NCBI RefSeq assembly: GCF_002975275.1
Contig: NZ_PCOQ01000020.1
Coordinates: forward strand, 59,108 to 123,107
Direction of reading: 5' to 3'
Source: Achromobacter sp. MYb9
Lineage (GTDB): Bacteria; Pseudomonadota; Gammaproteobacteria; Burkholderiales; Burkholderiaceae_B
DNA: 64,000 nt
Each line of letters opens with the position of its first letter. Position 1 is the first letter of the stretch. Shown here piece after piece: positions 1 to 8,642 of this stretch. The translations under genes were made by a program, and so were the position numbers. The notes under the pieces were generated by a model, which ran no database searches, was not told the origin of the DNA, and was given only the letters and a program-made list of their open reading frames with translations.

Positions 1-372
1 CGTATGTCAGCGGCACTGCGAGCGAGCGACATGCTGGGCCGGTGGGGGGGCGACGAGTTCGTTGTGATTGGTCTGGTGGCTGCCCCTAGACCCGAGGCCC
101 TGCGAGAGGCCGTCGACGAGATGCGTCACCGGCTGGCGATGCCGTTGATCGGCGCCTTTACCTTGGGCGAGTGTAGTTTTGAATACCGAGGCGCGAGCTT
201 TGGCATTGTCAGCGTCGATCCGGCCGTCAGTTCCGTGCAGGCCGCACTCAAGGAGGCTGATCGGCTGATGTATGCCGACAAACAGGCGCGAAGGGCGCGG
301 CAAAGAGGCCCAGGGCGGACAAGTGGTTTGGACGTTACGGACCGGACTATTGGCTCCAGCGGGGCCATCTGA
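1..372 (+). CDS. GGDEF-domain protein, C-terminal part (probable diguanylate cyclase)
   Basis: The reading frame is open at base 1, so the gene starts before the window and only its last 123 codons are seen. The fragment carries the signature RWGGDEFVV near its start, the active-site loop of diguanylate cyclases, which make cyclic di-GMP from two GTP. Downstream segments such as the SFGIVSVD strand and the EADRLMYADKQARR helix are the usual end of the GGDEF fold. The tail after that helix is short and low in complexity. Sensor or membrane domains expected at the N terminus lie outside the window, so the signal sensed is unknown. The gene converges on the dehydrogenase gene, with 63 bases between the stop codons. 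Confidence 0.85.
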   Translation, partial: RMSAALRASDMLGRWGGDEFVVIGLVAAPRPEALREAVDEMRHRLAMPLIGAFTLGECSFEYRGASFGIVSVDPAVSSVQAALKEADRLMYADKQARRARQRGPGRTSGLDVTDRTIGSSGAI

Positions 373-435
373 ACCGATCTTGGCGTCCGTGAACAATGGG
401 ATCCGCGCGGCGGTGTCGTCGCCATTGACCAAGCG

Positions 436-1377
436 TCAAAGTGGCGTCAACAGTGGCTCGCCGGCATATAGGCGGCGCGCGTTCTCCAGGAACTTCTCCA
501 CCATGGACTGCATGGCCTCGGGCGACCATCCGGCAACGTGGGGGGTTAACACCAGGTTCTGCAGGCCGGCCAAGCCCTCAGGCAGGTGTGGTTCGCCTTC
601 ATAGACATCCAGCGCCGCGCCAGCAATCGTCCGTTCGCGCAACGCGCCTTCCAGCGCGGCCGTGTCCACAACGCTGCCGCGCGCAATATTGACCAGGTAT
701 CCATTCGGGCCCAACTGCGCAAGGACGCGGGCGTCGATAAGGTGGAAGGTCGAGTCGCCGCCAGGGATGGCGACGAGAAGCACGTCGGACCATTGCGCCA
801 GTTCGCTCAGCGTCGGAAAGTACCGATGTGTTGCACCCGCGCGCGGGCGGCGGTTGAAATAGCCGATCTCCATCTCGAAGGCCTGCGCGCGCGTCGCCAC
901 CTTTTCGCCGATGCCGCCCAAGCCCACGATGCCCAGTTTCTTGCCTGACACGTTGGGCGGCAACGGCAGCTGCGTGCGCCAGACGCCTTGGCGCGTAAGT
1001 TGATCCAGCCGGGGAATGCCGCGGATGACGGCAATCATCAGCCCCATCGCGTGGTCCGCCACACAGCTGTCATTGGTGCCAGCGCCGTTGGCGACTTTCA
1101 CGCCGCGCAACCTGGCATGCGCCAGGTCGATCTTCTCGTAGCCCGCGCCCATCGAATAGATCATTTTCAAGTTGGGCAGCGCGTCGATCTGTTGCGCAGT
1201 GAGGCCGATGGCGCCGATCGTCAGAACGACTTCAACGCGCGCGGCGTGCGCGGCCACGGCCTCGGCGTACTGTTCCGGCGTGGGCGCGAAGATCACTTCG
1301 AAGTGTTGGGCGATCTGAACCCGGTCGGCCTGCGTGACCGGGTTCATGATGATGAGCAAAGGCGAGGAAGACGGCAT
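436..1377 (-). CDS. D-2-hydroxyacid dehydrogenase, NAD(P)-dependent
   Basis: This 313-residue protein has the layout of D-isomer-specific 2-hydroxyacid dehydrogenases, which interconvert 2-oxo acids and D-2-hydroxy acids such as glyoxylate/glycolate or hydroxypyruvate/glycerate. The dinucleotide-binding turn GLGGIGEKVA is mid-protein. It is followed by NRRPR, where the basic residues suggest NADP rather than NAD. The catalytic Arg, Glu and His are seen in NIARGSVVD, YEGEPHLPEG and LTPHVAG. Length is normal for the family (310-330). It is the last gene of the importer-pxpBC-gntR run, 15 bases after the regulator. The exact substrate cannot be read from sequence; glyoxylate/hydroxypyruvate reductase is the likeliest class. 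Confidence 0.85.
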   Translation of the reverse strand: MPSSSPLLIIMNPVTQADRVQIAQHFEVIFAPTPEQYAEAVAAHAARVEVVLTIGAIGLTAQQIDALPNLKMIYSMGAGYEKIDLAHARLRGVKVANGAGTNDSCVADHAMGLMIAVIRGIPRLDQLTRQGVWRTQLPLPPNVSGKKLGIVGLGGIGEKVATRAQAFEMEIGYFNRRPRAGATHRYFPTLSELAQWSDVLLVAIPGGDSTFHLIDARVLAQLGPNGYLVNIARGSVVDTAALEGALRERTIAGAALDVYEGEPHLPEGLAGLQNLVLTPHVAGWSPEAMQSMVEKFLENARRLYAGEPLLTPL

Positions 1378-1392
1378 GGGGTCGAAGGAAAT

Positions 1393-2094
1393 TCAGAGTT
1401 GGGTGTGGCGGGCCACCAGGCCCACGCGTACATTGCTCAGGTGCCGCTGCATGGCCGCGCGCGCGGCCTCGGGGTTGCGGTCCAGGATGGCTTGCAGGAT
1501 ATCCATGTGCTCATCGCAACAGGGAATCAGCCGCTCGGGCGCGCCGTTCTGATCAAAGCAGCGCGCCTTGATGCGCAGGTCGTGAATGGCCTGCGCCATC
1601 AGTCGGTTGCCGCTGGCTCCCGCAATGCTGTCATGCAGCAGGTTGTCGACGCGGTGATTTTCTTCATGGGTCGAATGCTGGCGGCGTTTGATCTCGCTGA
1701 CCTGTTCAAGAATCGCGGCAGCCTGCTCGGGCGTCATGCGAGTGGCTGCGGCCGCCGCCGCGTCGCCTTCCAGCAGCAGGCGCATTTGAAAAATCTCCAG
1801 GTACTGGCGCAGCGTCGGCTCGGGCACGATCAACTGCCCGCGCATCGTGCGCACCGCGAAACCGGCGCCGATCAAGCGGCTCATCGCTTCGCGCAGCGGC
1901 GTGCGCGAGACGCCCAGGGCGCTGGCCAGATTGCGTTCCTGCAACGGCTGATTGATGGGCAGTTGGCCCAGCTGGATCATGTCGAGCAAGGTTGAATAGG
2001 CTTCATCGACCAGATCGCGCGACTCATCGGCGGCGCTTGCCGCAACCGGTGCGGTCGCGCGCGGGGGGCTTTCCATGGCAGGGGTGGGTGGCAT
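1393..2094 (-). CDS. GntR-family regulator, FadR/FCD subfamily
   Basis: A winged-helix N-terminal domain (QERNLASALGVSRTPLREAM is a typical GntR recognition segment) is followed by an all-helical FCD ligand domain with the expected metal-binding Asp/His pattern (EENHRVDNLLHDSIAG; CCDEHMDILQAI). FCD proteins are usually repressors relieved by small organic acids or amino acids. The start chosen is the ATG at 2094, just past the pxpC stop. An ATG at 2076 is also possible, and no strong ribosome site separates them. A longer frame running into pxpC is unlikely. Its position inside the 5-oxoproline operon suggests it regulates that operon, and the palindrome between the binding-protein gene and pxpA is a candidate operator. 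Confidence 0.8.
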   Translation of the reverse strand: MPPTPAMESPPRATAPVAASAADESRDLVDEAYSTLLDMIQLGQLPINQPLQERNLASALGVSRTPLREAMSRLIGAGFAVRTMRGQLIVPEPTLRQYLEIFQMRLLLEGDAAAAAATRMTPEQAAAILEQVSEIKRRQHSTHEENHRVDNLLHDSIAGASGNRLMAQAIHDLRIKARCFDQNGAPERLIPCCDEHMDILQAILDRNPEAARAAMQRHLSNVRVGLVARHTQL

Positions 2095-2099
2095 AGGAA

Positions 2100-3101
2100 T
2101 CACGGATGCAGAAGAGGGAAGATGGAAAAATTCGGATCGGCGCGCAGCTCGCGTTCGCGAGTGTCCAGCCATTGCGTATCGGTGCGCAAACGTCTTACGG
2201 CGGCGGCCGCGTCCATCGCTTCGAATCGCAGCGGCTGACCCGGCCGCATCTGCGCCAGGCGCGGCAGGTCGGTGCTGATAACGGTTGCGATCTTGGGGTA
2301 GCCGCCGGTGGTTTGACGGTCATTCATGGCGATCAGGGGCTGGCCCGCGCCAGGGATCTGGATGCTGCCTGCCGCGATGGGGTCGGTAATGATATCAGCG
2401 CCCAGGGCGGGCGCGATGGCGGGTCCGTCCAGGCGCAACCCCATGCGGTCGGACTGCGGCGCGAGGCGATAGGTGGCGTTCAAGAAGCGGCGGATCTCGC
2501 TGGCGGAAAAATGATCTTGCTGCGGCCCAAGGATGACGCCGATGGGCGTATCGCGATAGAACCACGCGGTGTGGCGCAATGGCACCCAGCGCCGCAGGAA
2601 AGGCGCGCCGGCGCGGCCGACGGCCAGGACGTCATCGCGCTTTAGCGCCCGGCCTTCAATGCCGCCCATGGCCGCACGCGTGAGCGTTGACGCGCTGCCC
2701 AACACCGGGCGCACCACGATGCCGCCGCTTGCGGCCAGGTAGCCGCGCATGCCGCGTTCCAGCGGGCCGATGGTCAAGAGGGCGCCGGCCGGCACGCGGT
2801 GGGATTGCCAGGGTGCCAACGCGCGCGCGGGCAAGCCGCCCGCCGCCGACACATGCAGCGCGGCGCTGCCCGCAAACGCCAGGGTGCAGGCGGCGTCCAG
2901 GACGCGTAGCCGGCCACCCGTCACCGTGAATTCCAGCGCGGCAAGATCACCAGGGTTGCCCACCAGGGCATTCGCCAGCCGCAGCGCGCCTGGGTCCATC
3001 GCGCCAGATGGCGGGACGCCCATGTGTTCATAGCCCGGCCGGCCCAGGTCTTGCACGGTGGTCAGCATGCCGGGCGTAACGACAAGCAGCCGCGCGCTCA
3101 T
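2100..3101 (-). CDS. pxpC: 5-oxoprolinase subunit C (biotin-dependent carboxylase-like, KipA family)
   Basis: This 333-residue protein matches the KipA/PxpC family throughout: the start LLVVTPGMLTTVQDLGRPGY, the GVPPSGAMDPGALRLANALVGN segment and the late MNDRQTTGGYPKIA block are hallmarks. With PxpA and PxpB it forms the prokaryotic ATP-dependent 5-oxoprolinase, which opens 5-oxo-L-proline (pyroglutamate) to glutamate in the cytoplasm. The start overlaps the end of pxpB by four bases, so the two are translationally coupled. pxpA is in the window but transcribed in the opposite direction 4.8 kb away, so all three subunits are present. Older annotations call such genes urea amidolyase-like or allophanate hydrolase subunit 2. 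Confidence 0.9.
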   Translation of the reverse strand: MSARLLVVTPGMLTTVQDLGRPGYEHMGVPPSGAMDPGALRLANALVGNPGDLAALEFTVTGGRLRVLDAACTLAFAGSAALHVSAAGGLPARALAPWQSHRVPAGALLTIGPLERGMRGYLAASGGIVVRPVLGSASTLTRAAMGGIEGRALKRDDVLAVGRAGAPFLRRWVPLRHTAWFYRDTPIGVILGPQQDHFSASEIRRFLNATYRLAPQSDRMGLRLDGPAIAPALGADIITDPIAAGSIQIPGAGQPLIAMNDRQTTGGYPKIATVISTDLPRLAQMRPGQPLRFEAMDAAAAVRRLRTDTQWLDTRERELRADPNFSIFPLLHP

Positions 3102-3865
3102 GAGTGGCCTCCGGTGCGTGGCTGCGGCCGGTAGCCGGGATCAGCATGCAAGGCATCGATGCGCGCAAATTCGTCTTCGCTGATCGGCGTGAACACGATC
3201 TCGTCCCCCGCCTCGAACAGGAATGGCTGCGCATGGCGCAAATCAAAACTGCGCCACGGCGTGCGCCCGATCAAGTGCCAGCCGCTGGGGCCGGGCACCG
3301 AGGCGATGGCGGTTTGCTGGCCGCCGATATTCACACTGCCGGCCGGCGTATGCGAGCGGGGCATGGCGCGGCGCGGCGTATGCAAGATGGGGTCCAGCCC
3401 GCCCAGATATGCAAAGCCCGGAAGAAACCCAACCATGAACACGCGGTACACCGGTGCGCGATGGCGCGCGATGACGTCGGCGGGTTCCAGCTGATGACGT
3501 TCCGCCAGCGCGTGCAGGTCTTCGCCATACGCGCCGCCATAGCAGACGGGCACGTCCCAGCGGCGCGGGAGGGTGTGGATGGCGATGGCCGGCGTGTCCA
3601 GGCAACGCGCGATCACGTCTCGCACCCCCGCAGGGCTGATCGTCAGTGGGTCAAAGCGGATGCTTAGCGAGCGGTACGCCGGCACCACGCCGAGTAAACC
3701 ACACGTCTTGCGCTGCTGCGCCCGAAGTGCCTGCGCCAGCGCCAGCACGCGCGCATTGGTATCGGCGTCGATGCGGTTGGCGAATTCGACCAGCAGCGTG
3801 CCATCGCCCGCCGTCAGGATGCGCGGCGCGTTGCTGCTGCAAGAGGAAAGCGTGGCGCTCGTCAT
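3098..3865 (-). CDS. pxpB: 5-oxoprolinase subunit B (KipI family)
   Basis: The protein (255 residues from the chosen start) shows the KipI/PxpB pattern: GDGTLLVEFANRID near the start, YRSLSIRFDP, PVCYGGAYGEDL, GFLPGFAYLGGL and RRAMPRSHTPAGSVNIGG. It is the second subunit of 5-oxoprolinase, working with PxpC and PxpA. A longer frame exists to 3910, but the ATG at 3865 overlaps the stop of the upstream ATPase gene in an ATGA arrangement, the rule in this operon, so I prefer it. Direct coupling to an ABC importer ATPase suggests the imported substrate is 5-oxoproline or a compound that yields it. Confidence 0.9.
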   Translation of the reverse strand: MTSATLSSCSSNAPRILTAGDGTLLVEFANRIDADTNARVLALAQALRAQQRKTCGLLGVVPAYRSLSIRFDPLTISPAGVRDVIARCLDTPAIAIHTLPRRWDVPVCYGGAYGEDLHALAERHQLEPADVIARHRAPVYRVFMVGFLPGFAYLGGLDPILHTPRRAMPRSHTPAGSVNIGGQQTAIASVPGPSGWHLIGRTPWRSFDLRHAQPFLFEAGDEIVFTPISEDEFARIDALHADPGYRPQPRTGGHS

Positions 3866-4905
3866 GCTGCGGCGGCAAATTCCATGGCGTCGGTGGGGCG
3901 AAAGCCCCACGTCACGGCTTGGCCCGGCGTGCGGTCAGCGGCGTCAATGCCCAGCGGCGCATACGCCAGAATGACTTTGTCGAAGGCTTCGATGAACACT
4001 TTCCAGTGCAGGCCGCAGAAGGTTGCCGCTACGACACGGCCGCTGTGGCGCACATCCGAACCCGCCAGTAGGCTGCCCAGCCGCAGGTGTTCGGGCCGCA
4101 CGCCCAATGTGGCAGCGGTAGCGGCACTTTCAGCTGGAAGAAAATTGCACTCGCCCAGGAACCCCGCCACGAAAGCGCTGGCCGGCTGGCGGTACAAGCC
4201 TTCTGGCGAGCCAGCATCGACGATGCGGCCCTGCTCCAGAATCACGATGCGGTCAGACAGGTTCATCGCCTCTTCCTGATCGTGCGTCACGAACACCACC
4301 GTCAGCCCCAGGTCTTGATGGAGGCGGCGCAGTTGCAGCTGGATGGCCTGGCGCAGGTTCTTGTCCAGCGCGCCTAGCGGCTCGTCCATCAACAGGATGT
4401 CGGGCGTAAACACCAGCGCGCGCGCCAACGCCACGCGCTGCTGCTGGCCGCCCGACAGCGCGCCCGGTTTGCGGTCTTGAAGCGGCACCAGGCTGACAAG
4501 ATCAAGCGCTTCCCCCACGCGGCGGCGGATGTCGTCTTCGTTCAAGCGCCGCATGCGCAAGGCGAAGGCCACGTTGTCGAACACGCTCATGTGCGGAAAC
4601 AGCGCGTAGTTCTGAAATACCATGCCGATGTTGCGATCCGATATTGGCGTATGCGTGACGTCGCGCCCGCCGATCTTCACCCCCCCCGCATCAGGCGTCT
4701 CGAAGCCCGCAATGATCTTCAACAGCGTCGTCTTGCCCGAGCCCGACGCGCCCAGCAGCGTGCAGAATTCGCCGCGCGCAACCGTCAGGTCGACCTCGGG
4801 CAGCGCCACGGAATCACCATAGCGTTTGTGAATGCCGGTCATGACCAGTTCTTTGCCCTGGCTCTCGGGCGGGCGTTGCGGACGGATGTCGTAAGCGGTT
4901 TGCAT
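3862..4905 (-). CDS. ABC transporter ATP-binding protein, PotA/spermidine-putrescine type
   Basis: This 347-residue ATPase powers an inner-membrane importer. The Walker A motif GASGSGKTT, Q-loop MVFQNYALFPH, signature LSGGQQQR, Walker B ILLMDEPLGALD and H-loop FVTHDQEEAM are all intact. After the ATPase domain (to about residue 240) comes a C-terminal OB-fold-like regulatory region with the GVRPEHLRL motif typical of PotA/MalK-type proteins. The ATG at 4905 follows the permease stop with one base between, while a longer frame to 4944 would run into the permease gene. It works with the fused permease and the binding protein upstream. Confidence 0.92.
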   Translation of the reverse strand: MQTAYDIRPQRPPESQGKELVMTGIHKRYGDSVALPEVDLTVARGEFCTLLGASGSGKTTLLKIIAGFETPDAGGVKIGGRDVTHTPISDRNIGMVFQNYALFPHMSVFDNVAFALRMRRLNEDDIRRRVGEALDLVSLVPLQDRKPGALSGGQQQRVALARALVFTPDILLMDEPLGALDKNLRQAIQLQLRRLHQDLGLTVVFVTHDQEEAMNLSDRIVILEQGRIVDAGSPEGLYRQPASAFVAGFLGECNFLPAESAATAATLGVRPEHLRLGSLLAGSDVRHSGRVVAATFCGLHWKVFIEAFDKVILAYAPLGIDAADRTPGQAVTWGFRPTDAMEFAAAA

Positions 4906-4906
4906 A

Positions 4907-6613
4907 TCAGTCTTCCTTCTTCCTGCGCAGCAGCAGGTTGGCAAGCAAAATCAGCGCCGTTGCCCCAACCAGCAGGCAAGAGGCCGAGATAACAGTGGGA
5001 TCGAAGTCGTTGGCCAGGCCTTCGAACATGAGTTTTGGCAGGGTGCGGTTGCGAATCGTGGTCAGAAACAGCGCCATGACGACGTCGTCGAACGAGCTCA
5101 CCAAGGCGAACACCGCGCCGCCAACCAGGCTGGGAATCAGCGCGGGCAGCATCACCAGCTGGAACATGCGCGGCCACGATGCGCCCATGCCCAGCGCGGC
5201 CAATTCCAGATTCGGGTCCAGGCTGCGCAGCGCGGCGCGCATGGTGATGTAGACATAGGGCGCGGCCAGCACCGTGTGGCCCAGAATCACCGCCATCGAG
5301 TTCGCCACCCAGCCAATGGGTGCAAACAGGTAGTACAGCGCCACCGCCGTGACGATGGCCGGCACCGACATCGGAATGATGAAGAACGCGTCCAGCCAGC
5401 CCTGGCGGCGCGCGGCCAGCCGGCTCACGCCCAGCGCGGCAGCGGTGCCAAGCACCGTGGCAAGCAGCGTCACGACGATGGCGATCTTGGTGCTGGAGGC
5501 CAACGCCGCCAGCCACTTGCCGTCAGTGAAGAAGTTCTCGTACCAGCGCAACCCATAGCTGGGCGGCGGAAAGATCGGGAAATCTGTCGTGCCAAAGCTC
5601 ATCGGAATCACGACGACGATGGGCAGCAGCAGGAAGATCGCGCAGGCCACGCCCAGCAGCGCTGCCACGCGCCCGCCGGGTGTGCGCCGGTAGCCGGCGT
5701 GGTTGCTGCCCTTGCCGGAACTCGCGCTGATCAGGTTGTTCAGGCCGAAGAGCCGGTTGAACAGCCATAGCGACAGCAGCACCGTCACCAGCAATACGCC
5801 AGCCAGCGCCGACGCCAGCCCCCAGTTCAGTTCTTCGGTGATGTTGTGCGAGATCAGTTCGGCCGCCATGCGCTGGGCAGGGCCGCCCATCAGCGACGGC
5901 GTGATGTAGTAGCCCACCGCATTCATGAACACGATGATGCCGCCCGCGACCGCGCCGGGGCTCGTCAACGGCAGGATGACCTTGCTGAAGATCCCCGCGG
6001 ACCCGGCGCCCAGGCTCTGCGCGGCCTGCACCAGGCTGCCGTCCAGCGACCGGAACGACGCATACAAGGGCAGCACGACAAACGGCATCAGCACATGCGT
6101 CATGCCGACCATCACGCCGGTGAAGTTATAGAGAAACGCCATGGGTTGATCCAGGACGCCCACCGTGGTCAGCAGCGTGTTCAGCGGCCCATTCTTGCCC
6201 AGCAGCGCAATCCACGCCGACGTGCGCACCAGCGCGCTGGACCAGAACGGCAACAGCACCGCGAAGAACAGTACGCGCGCCACCGTCGGCGATACCGTCG
6301 CCATCAGATAGGCCAGCGGATAACTCAACACCACGCAAGACACGGTGACCGCCGCGGCAATCGTGAAGGTGTTGCCCAGCACGATCCGGTAGATCGGGGT
6401 GTCCAGCAGATGGCGGTAATGCGCCAGCGTCAGGCCGCCGTCCTCGCCTTTGAATCCATTGCTGAGCAAGCCAGCGATGGGGCCGGCGAAGAACAGCAAC
6501 AGGAATAACAGTAACGGCAATGCGGCCAGGGCCGCCACGCGGCCGCGCCGGCGAGCGGCGGCCGGACGGAGTCGGGCGGCGGGCAGGGGAAGGGCGTCGG
6601 TGCTCGTAGTCAT
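4907..6613 (-). CDS. ABC transporter permease, two PotB/PotC-like domains fused in one protein
   Basis: The protein (568 residues from the ATG at 6613) holds two complete BPD_transp_1 permease halves. The first runs from about residue 30 to 300 and carries an EAA-like loop around QAAQSLGAGSAGIFSKVILP. The second runs from about 315 to the end, with its EAA loop at ELAALGMGASWPRMFQLVMLP. In most polyamine/opine-type systems the halves are separate PotB and PotC proteins, so this is a fusion, of the kind also seen in some iron and thiamine importers. The long upstream extension of the frame is antisense-like and ignored. The gene lies 50 bases after the binding-protein gene, in one operon. Confidence 0.9.
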   Translation of the reverse strand: MTTSTDALPLPAARLRPAAARRRGRVAALAALPLLLFLLLFFAGPIAGLLSNGFKGEDGGLTLAHYRHLLDTPIYRIVLGNTFTIAAAVTVSCVVLSYPLAYLMATVSPTVARVLFFAVLLPFWSSALVRTSAWIALLGKNGPLNTLLTTVGVLDQPMAFLYNFTGVMVGMTHVLMPFVVLPLYASFRSLDGSLVQAAQSLGAGSAGIFSKVILPLTSPGAVAGGIIVFMNAVGYYITPSLMGGPAQRMAAELISHNITEELNWGLASALAGVLLVTVLLSLWLFNRLFGLNNLISASSGKGSNHAGYRRTPGGRVAALLGVACAIFLLLPIVVVIPMSFGTTDFPIFPPPSYGLRWYENFFTDGKWLAALASSTKIAIVVTLLATVLGTAAALGVSRLAARRQGWLDAFFIIPMSVPAIVTAVALYYLFAPIGWVANSMAVILGHTVLAAPYVYITMRAALRSLDPNLELAALGMGASWPRMFQLVMLPALIPSLVGGAVFALVSSFDDVVMALFLTTIRNRTLPKLMFEGLANDFDPTVISASCLLVGATALILLANLLLRRKKED

Positions 6614-6663
6614 GGCAGGGGACGCCGGCGCGCACGCCGGCGTTGGGTAAGGAAGGTGGCGGA

Positions 6664-7713
6664 TCAGCGGGCGCGGACCTGGTTGTAGCGCTCGGTGATG
6701 GCGGGGCCGTTGGCGTCCCAGAATTCCGAGTTCAGGAAGATGCTGTTCTTCAGGCGCTCGGTGGTCGACGGCAGGCGTTCCAGCCGCTTGGCATCTATCA
6801 GGGGCAGGGCCGCTTCGGTGGTCGGGCCGTAGGCGATGTACTTGCTGAACTCCGCCTGGTTCTTGGGCTGGATCATGAAGTTCAAGAGCTTGATGGCCGC
6901 ATCGCGGTTGGGTGAACCCTTGACGATGGCGAAGTAGCCGACTTGCGCAATGCTGTCGCCCCAGCCCATCGCAATCGGCAGGCCTGAATCGATACCGGCC
7001 TGAAAGCGCCCGTTCCAACCCAGCGCCATCACGACTTCGCCGCTGCCCAGCGCGTTGACGGGCTCGGCGCCGCTTTTCCACCAGCGCGCCACATGCGGCT
7101 TGATGGCTTCGATCTTCTTGAAGGCGCGATCCAGGCCTTCTTTGGTGGCCAGCACCTTGTAGACGTCGGCGGGCGCCACGCCATCGGCGATCAGCGCGGC
7201 CTCGATCACCGTGGCCGGATCATCCTGCAGGGTGCGCTTGCCGGGGAATTTCTGCACATCCCAGAAATCCGCGAAGGTGCTGGGTTGCGGCTTGCCTGCG
7301 GGAAAGGCTTGCGTGGAAAAACCGATGTTGGTCGAGAAGATTTCCGACGGCACGCCGTAGTCGCTGCGCGCGTTGGCAATGACGTGATCCTGCTTGACCA
7401 TGTCGGGCGTGATCTTTTCAAACACGCCCAGCTTGATGCCGCGCGTGAGGCGGGCGCTGTTCTCGGTCACCACGTCCCAGGTAACCGACCTGGTGTCGAT
7501 CATGGCGCGGATCTTCGCCACTTGCGGGTCGGTGTCCTCGTGGATGGTGATGCCGCTTTCCTTCGAGAACGGCTTGAGCCACGCGTCACGGATGGCGCCC
7601 TGGTAGTTGCCGCCCCAGCTTGCGAAATTGAGTTCTGCTGCTTGTGCCACGCCCGTGGCCATTGCCAACGTGGCGGCAACAGCGCACGTGACGTTCTTCC
7701 ATTTGAGATGCAT
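6664..7713 (-). CDS. Periplasmic substrate-binding protein, PotD/extracellular solute-binding type
   Basis: This 349-residue exported protein begins with a clear signal peptide (positive MHLKWKNV, hydrophobic core, GVAQA before the mature AELNFASWGG). The ATG at 7713 has a GGAG ribosome site about nine bases upstream, which favours it over the longer frame to 7773. The mature part resembles PotD-type binding proteins for polyamines, opines and small amino-acid derivatives, with motifs such as TWDVVTENSARL and WKSGAEPVNALGSGEVVMALGWNGR. It is the first gene of the importer operon. Given the pxpB and pxpC genes behind it, the ligand may be 5-oxoproline or a related cyclic amide. That is inferred from context only. 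Confidence 0.88.
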   Translation of the reverse strand: MHLKWKNVTCAVAATLAMATGVAQAAELNFASWGGNYQGAIRDAWLKPFSKESGITIHEDTDPQVAKIRAMIDTRSVTWDVVTENSARLTRGIKLGVFEKITPDMVKQDHVIANARSDYGVPSEIFSTNIGFSTQAFPAGKPQPSTFADFWDVQKFPGKRTLQDDPATVIEAALIADGVAPADVYKVLATKEGLDRAFKKIEAIKPHVARWWKSGAEPVNALGSGEVVMALGWNGRFQAGIDSGLPIAMGWGDSIAQVGYFAIVKGSPNRDAAIKLLNFMIQPKNQAEFSKYIAYGPTTEAALPLIDAKRLERLPSTTERLKNSIFLNSEFWDANGPAITERYNQVRAR

Positions 7714-7790
7714 TGCTTGGACTCCGTTCGAGAAGAAAAACGCGATGGGCAAACCTGCCCCGATCCTGGGCATATCGCCTCAGCAAGTCC

Positions 7791-7824
7791 TTGGCATGCA
7801 AATTGCATGCCAACGGTATGCCAA
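7791..7824. promoter_or_regulatory. Near-perfect palindrome in the divergent pxpA / importer promoter region (candidate operator)
   Basis: TTGGCATGCAA (7791-7801) and TTGCATGCCAA (7803-7813) form a perfect 11-base inverted repeat around one central base. A third related half-site, GGTATGCCAA, follows at 7815-7824. The site lies 78 bases from the binding-protein ATG and 35 bases before the pxpA ATG, well placed to control both directions. GntR/FCD regulators bind short palindromes of this kind, and such a regulator is encoded in the operon; the pairing is inferred. Confidence 0.55.
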
Positions 7825-7858
7825 GCATCGCAATTCGTTTTTTTTCGGAGTTCTTCAC

Positions 7859-8635
7859 ATGTACGACGTAGACCTCAATTCCGACCTGGGAGAGAGCTTT
7901 GGGCCCTACAAAATCGGCTCGGACGAGGCCATGCTCGACCTCATCACATCAGCCAACGTGGCCTGTGGATTTCACGGTGGCGATGCTTCCGTCATGCACC
8001 AAACCGCGGCATCCGCCCTAAAACGGGGCATAGACGTGGGCGCGCATCCGGGCTTTAACGACCTGTGGGGATTTGGCCGGCGCAAGATCACGGGCGATAG
8101 TCCGCAAGCGATTGGCGACATGATTGCGTACCAGATCGCCGCGATGCAGGGGATGGCGCGCGCGGCGGGGCATCGCGTGTCGCATGTCAAGCTGCATGGC
8201 GCGCTGGCCACGCAGGCCTTCGAAGACCGCGCGTTGTCGGAGGCCTTGACGTGGGCCATGCGCGCGCTGGACCCGGACCTGGTGCTGGTGTGCACGCCGC
8301 ATAACGAAACCGAGCGCGCCGCGCGCCGGGCGGGCATCCGCGTGGCGTGTGAAGTATTTGCGGATCGTCTGTATGGCGACAACGGTCTGACGCTGCCGCG
8401 CAGCGAGCCGGGCGCCGTCATCCATGACCCGGTGGCGGCGGCCGCGCAGGCGCTGCGCATGGTGCGCGAACAGGCGATACGGACGGTAGGCGGCAAGGTT
8501 GTGGCGATGCCGGTACACACGATCTGCGTGCATGGAGACAACCCGCAAGGGGTTGCGATTGCGCAGGCCGTGCGCGACGCGCTGCTGGCCGAAGGCGTGC
8601 GCCTGCGGCCGATCTCGCAGCTGGACTTTCAGTAG
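7859..8635 (+). CDS. pxpA: 5-oxoprolinase subunit A (LamB/YcsF family)
   Basis: This 258-residue protein begins with the family signature DLNSDLGESFGPY. It continues with ANVACGFHGGDASVM, VGAHPGFNDLWGFGRR, VKLHGAL and CVHGDNPQ, all conserved blocks of LamB/YcsF (PxpA) proteins. It is the third subunit of ATP-dependent 5-oxoprolinase, which converts 5-oxo-L-proline to L-glutamate with PxpB and PxpC. The ATG at 7859 is preceded by CGGAG at 7846-7850. Unlike the common pxpBCA order, pxpA here is transcribed divergently from the operon that carries pxpB and pxpC. Confidence 0.93.
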   Translation: MYDVDLNSDLGESFGPYKIGSDEAMLDLITSANVACGFHGGDASVMHQTAASALKRGIDVGAHPGFNDLWGFGRRKITGDSPQAIGDMIAYQIAAMQGMARAAGHRVSHVKLHGALATQAFEDRALSEALTWAMRALDPDLVLVCTPHNETERAARRAGIRVACEVFADRLYGDNGLTLPRSEPGAVIHDPVAAAAQALRMVREQAIRTVGGKVVAMPVHTICVHGDNPQGVAIAQAVRDALLAEGVRLRPISQLDFQ

Positions 8636-8642
8636 GGCTTCT

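Noticed and set aside
6614..7081. Longer N terminus for the fused permease
   Set aside because: The extra codons overlap the binding-protein gene in another frame and encode no membrane segment; the ATG at 6613 begins the real protein.
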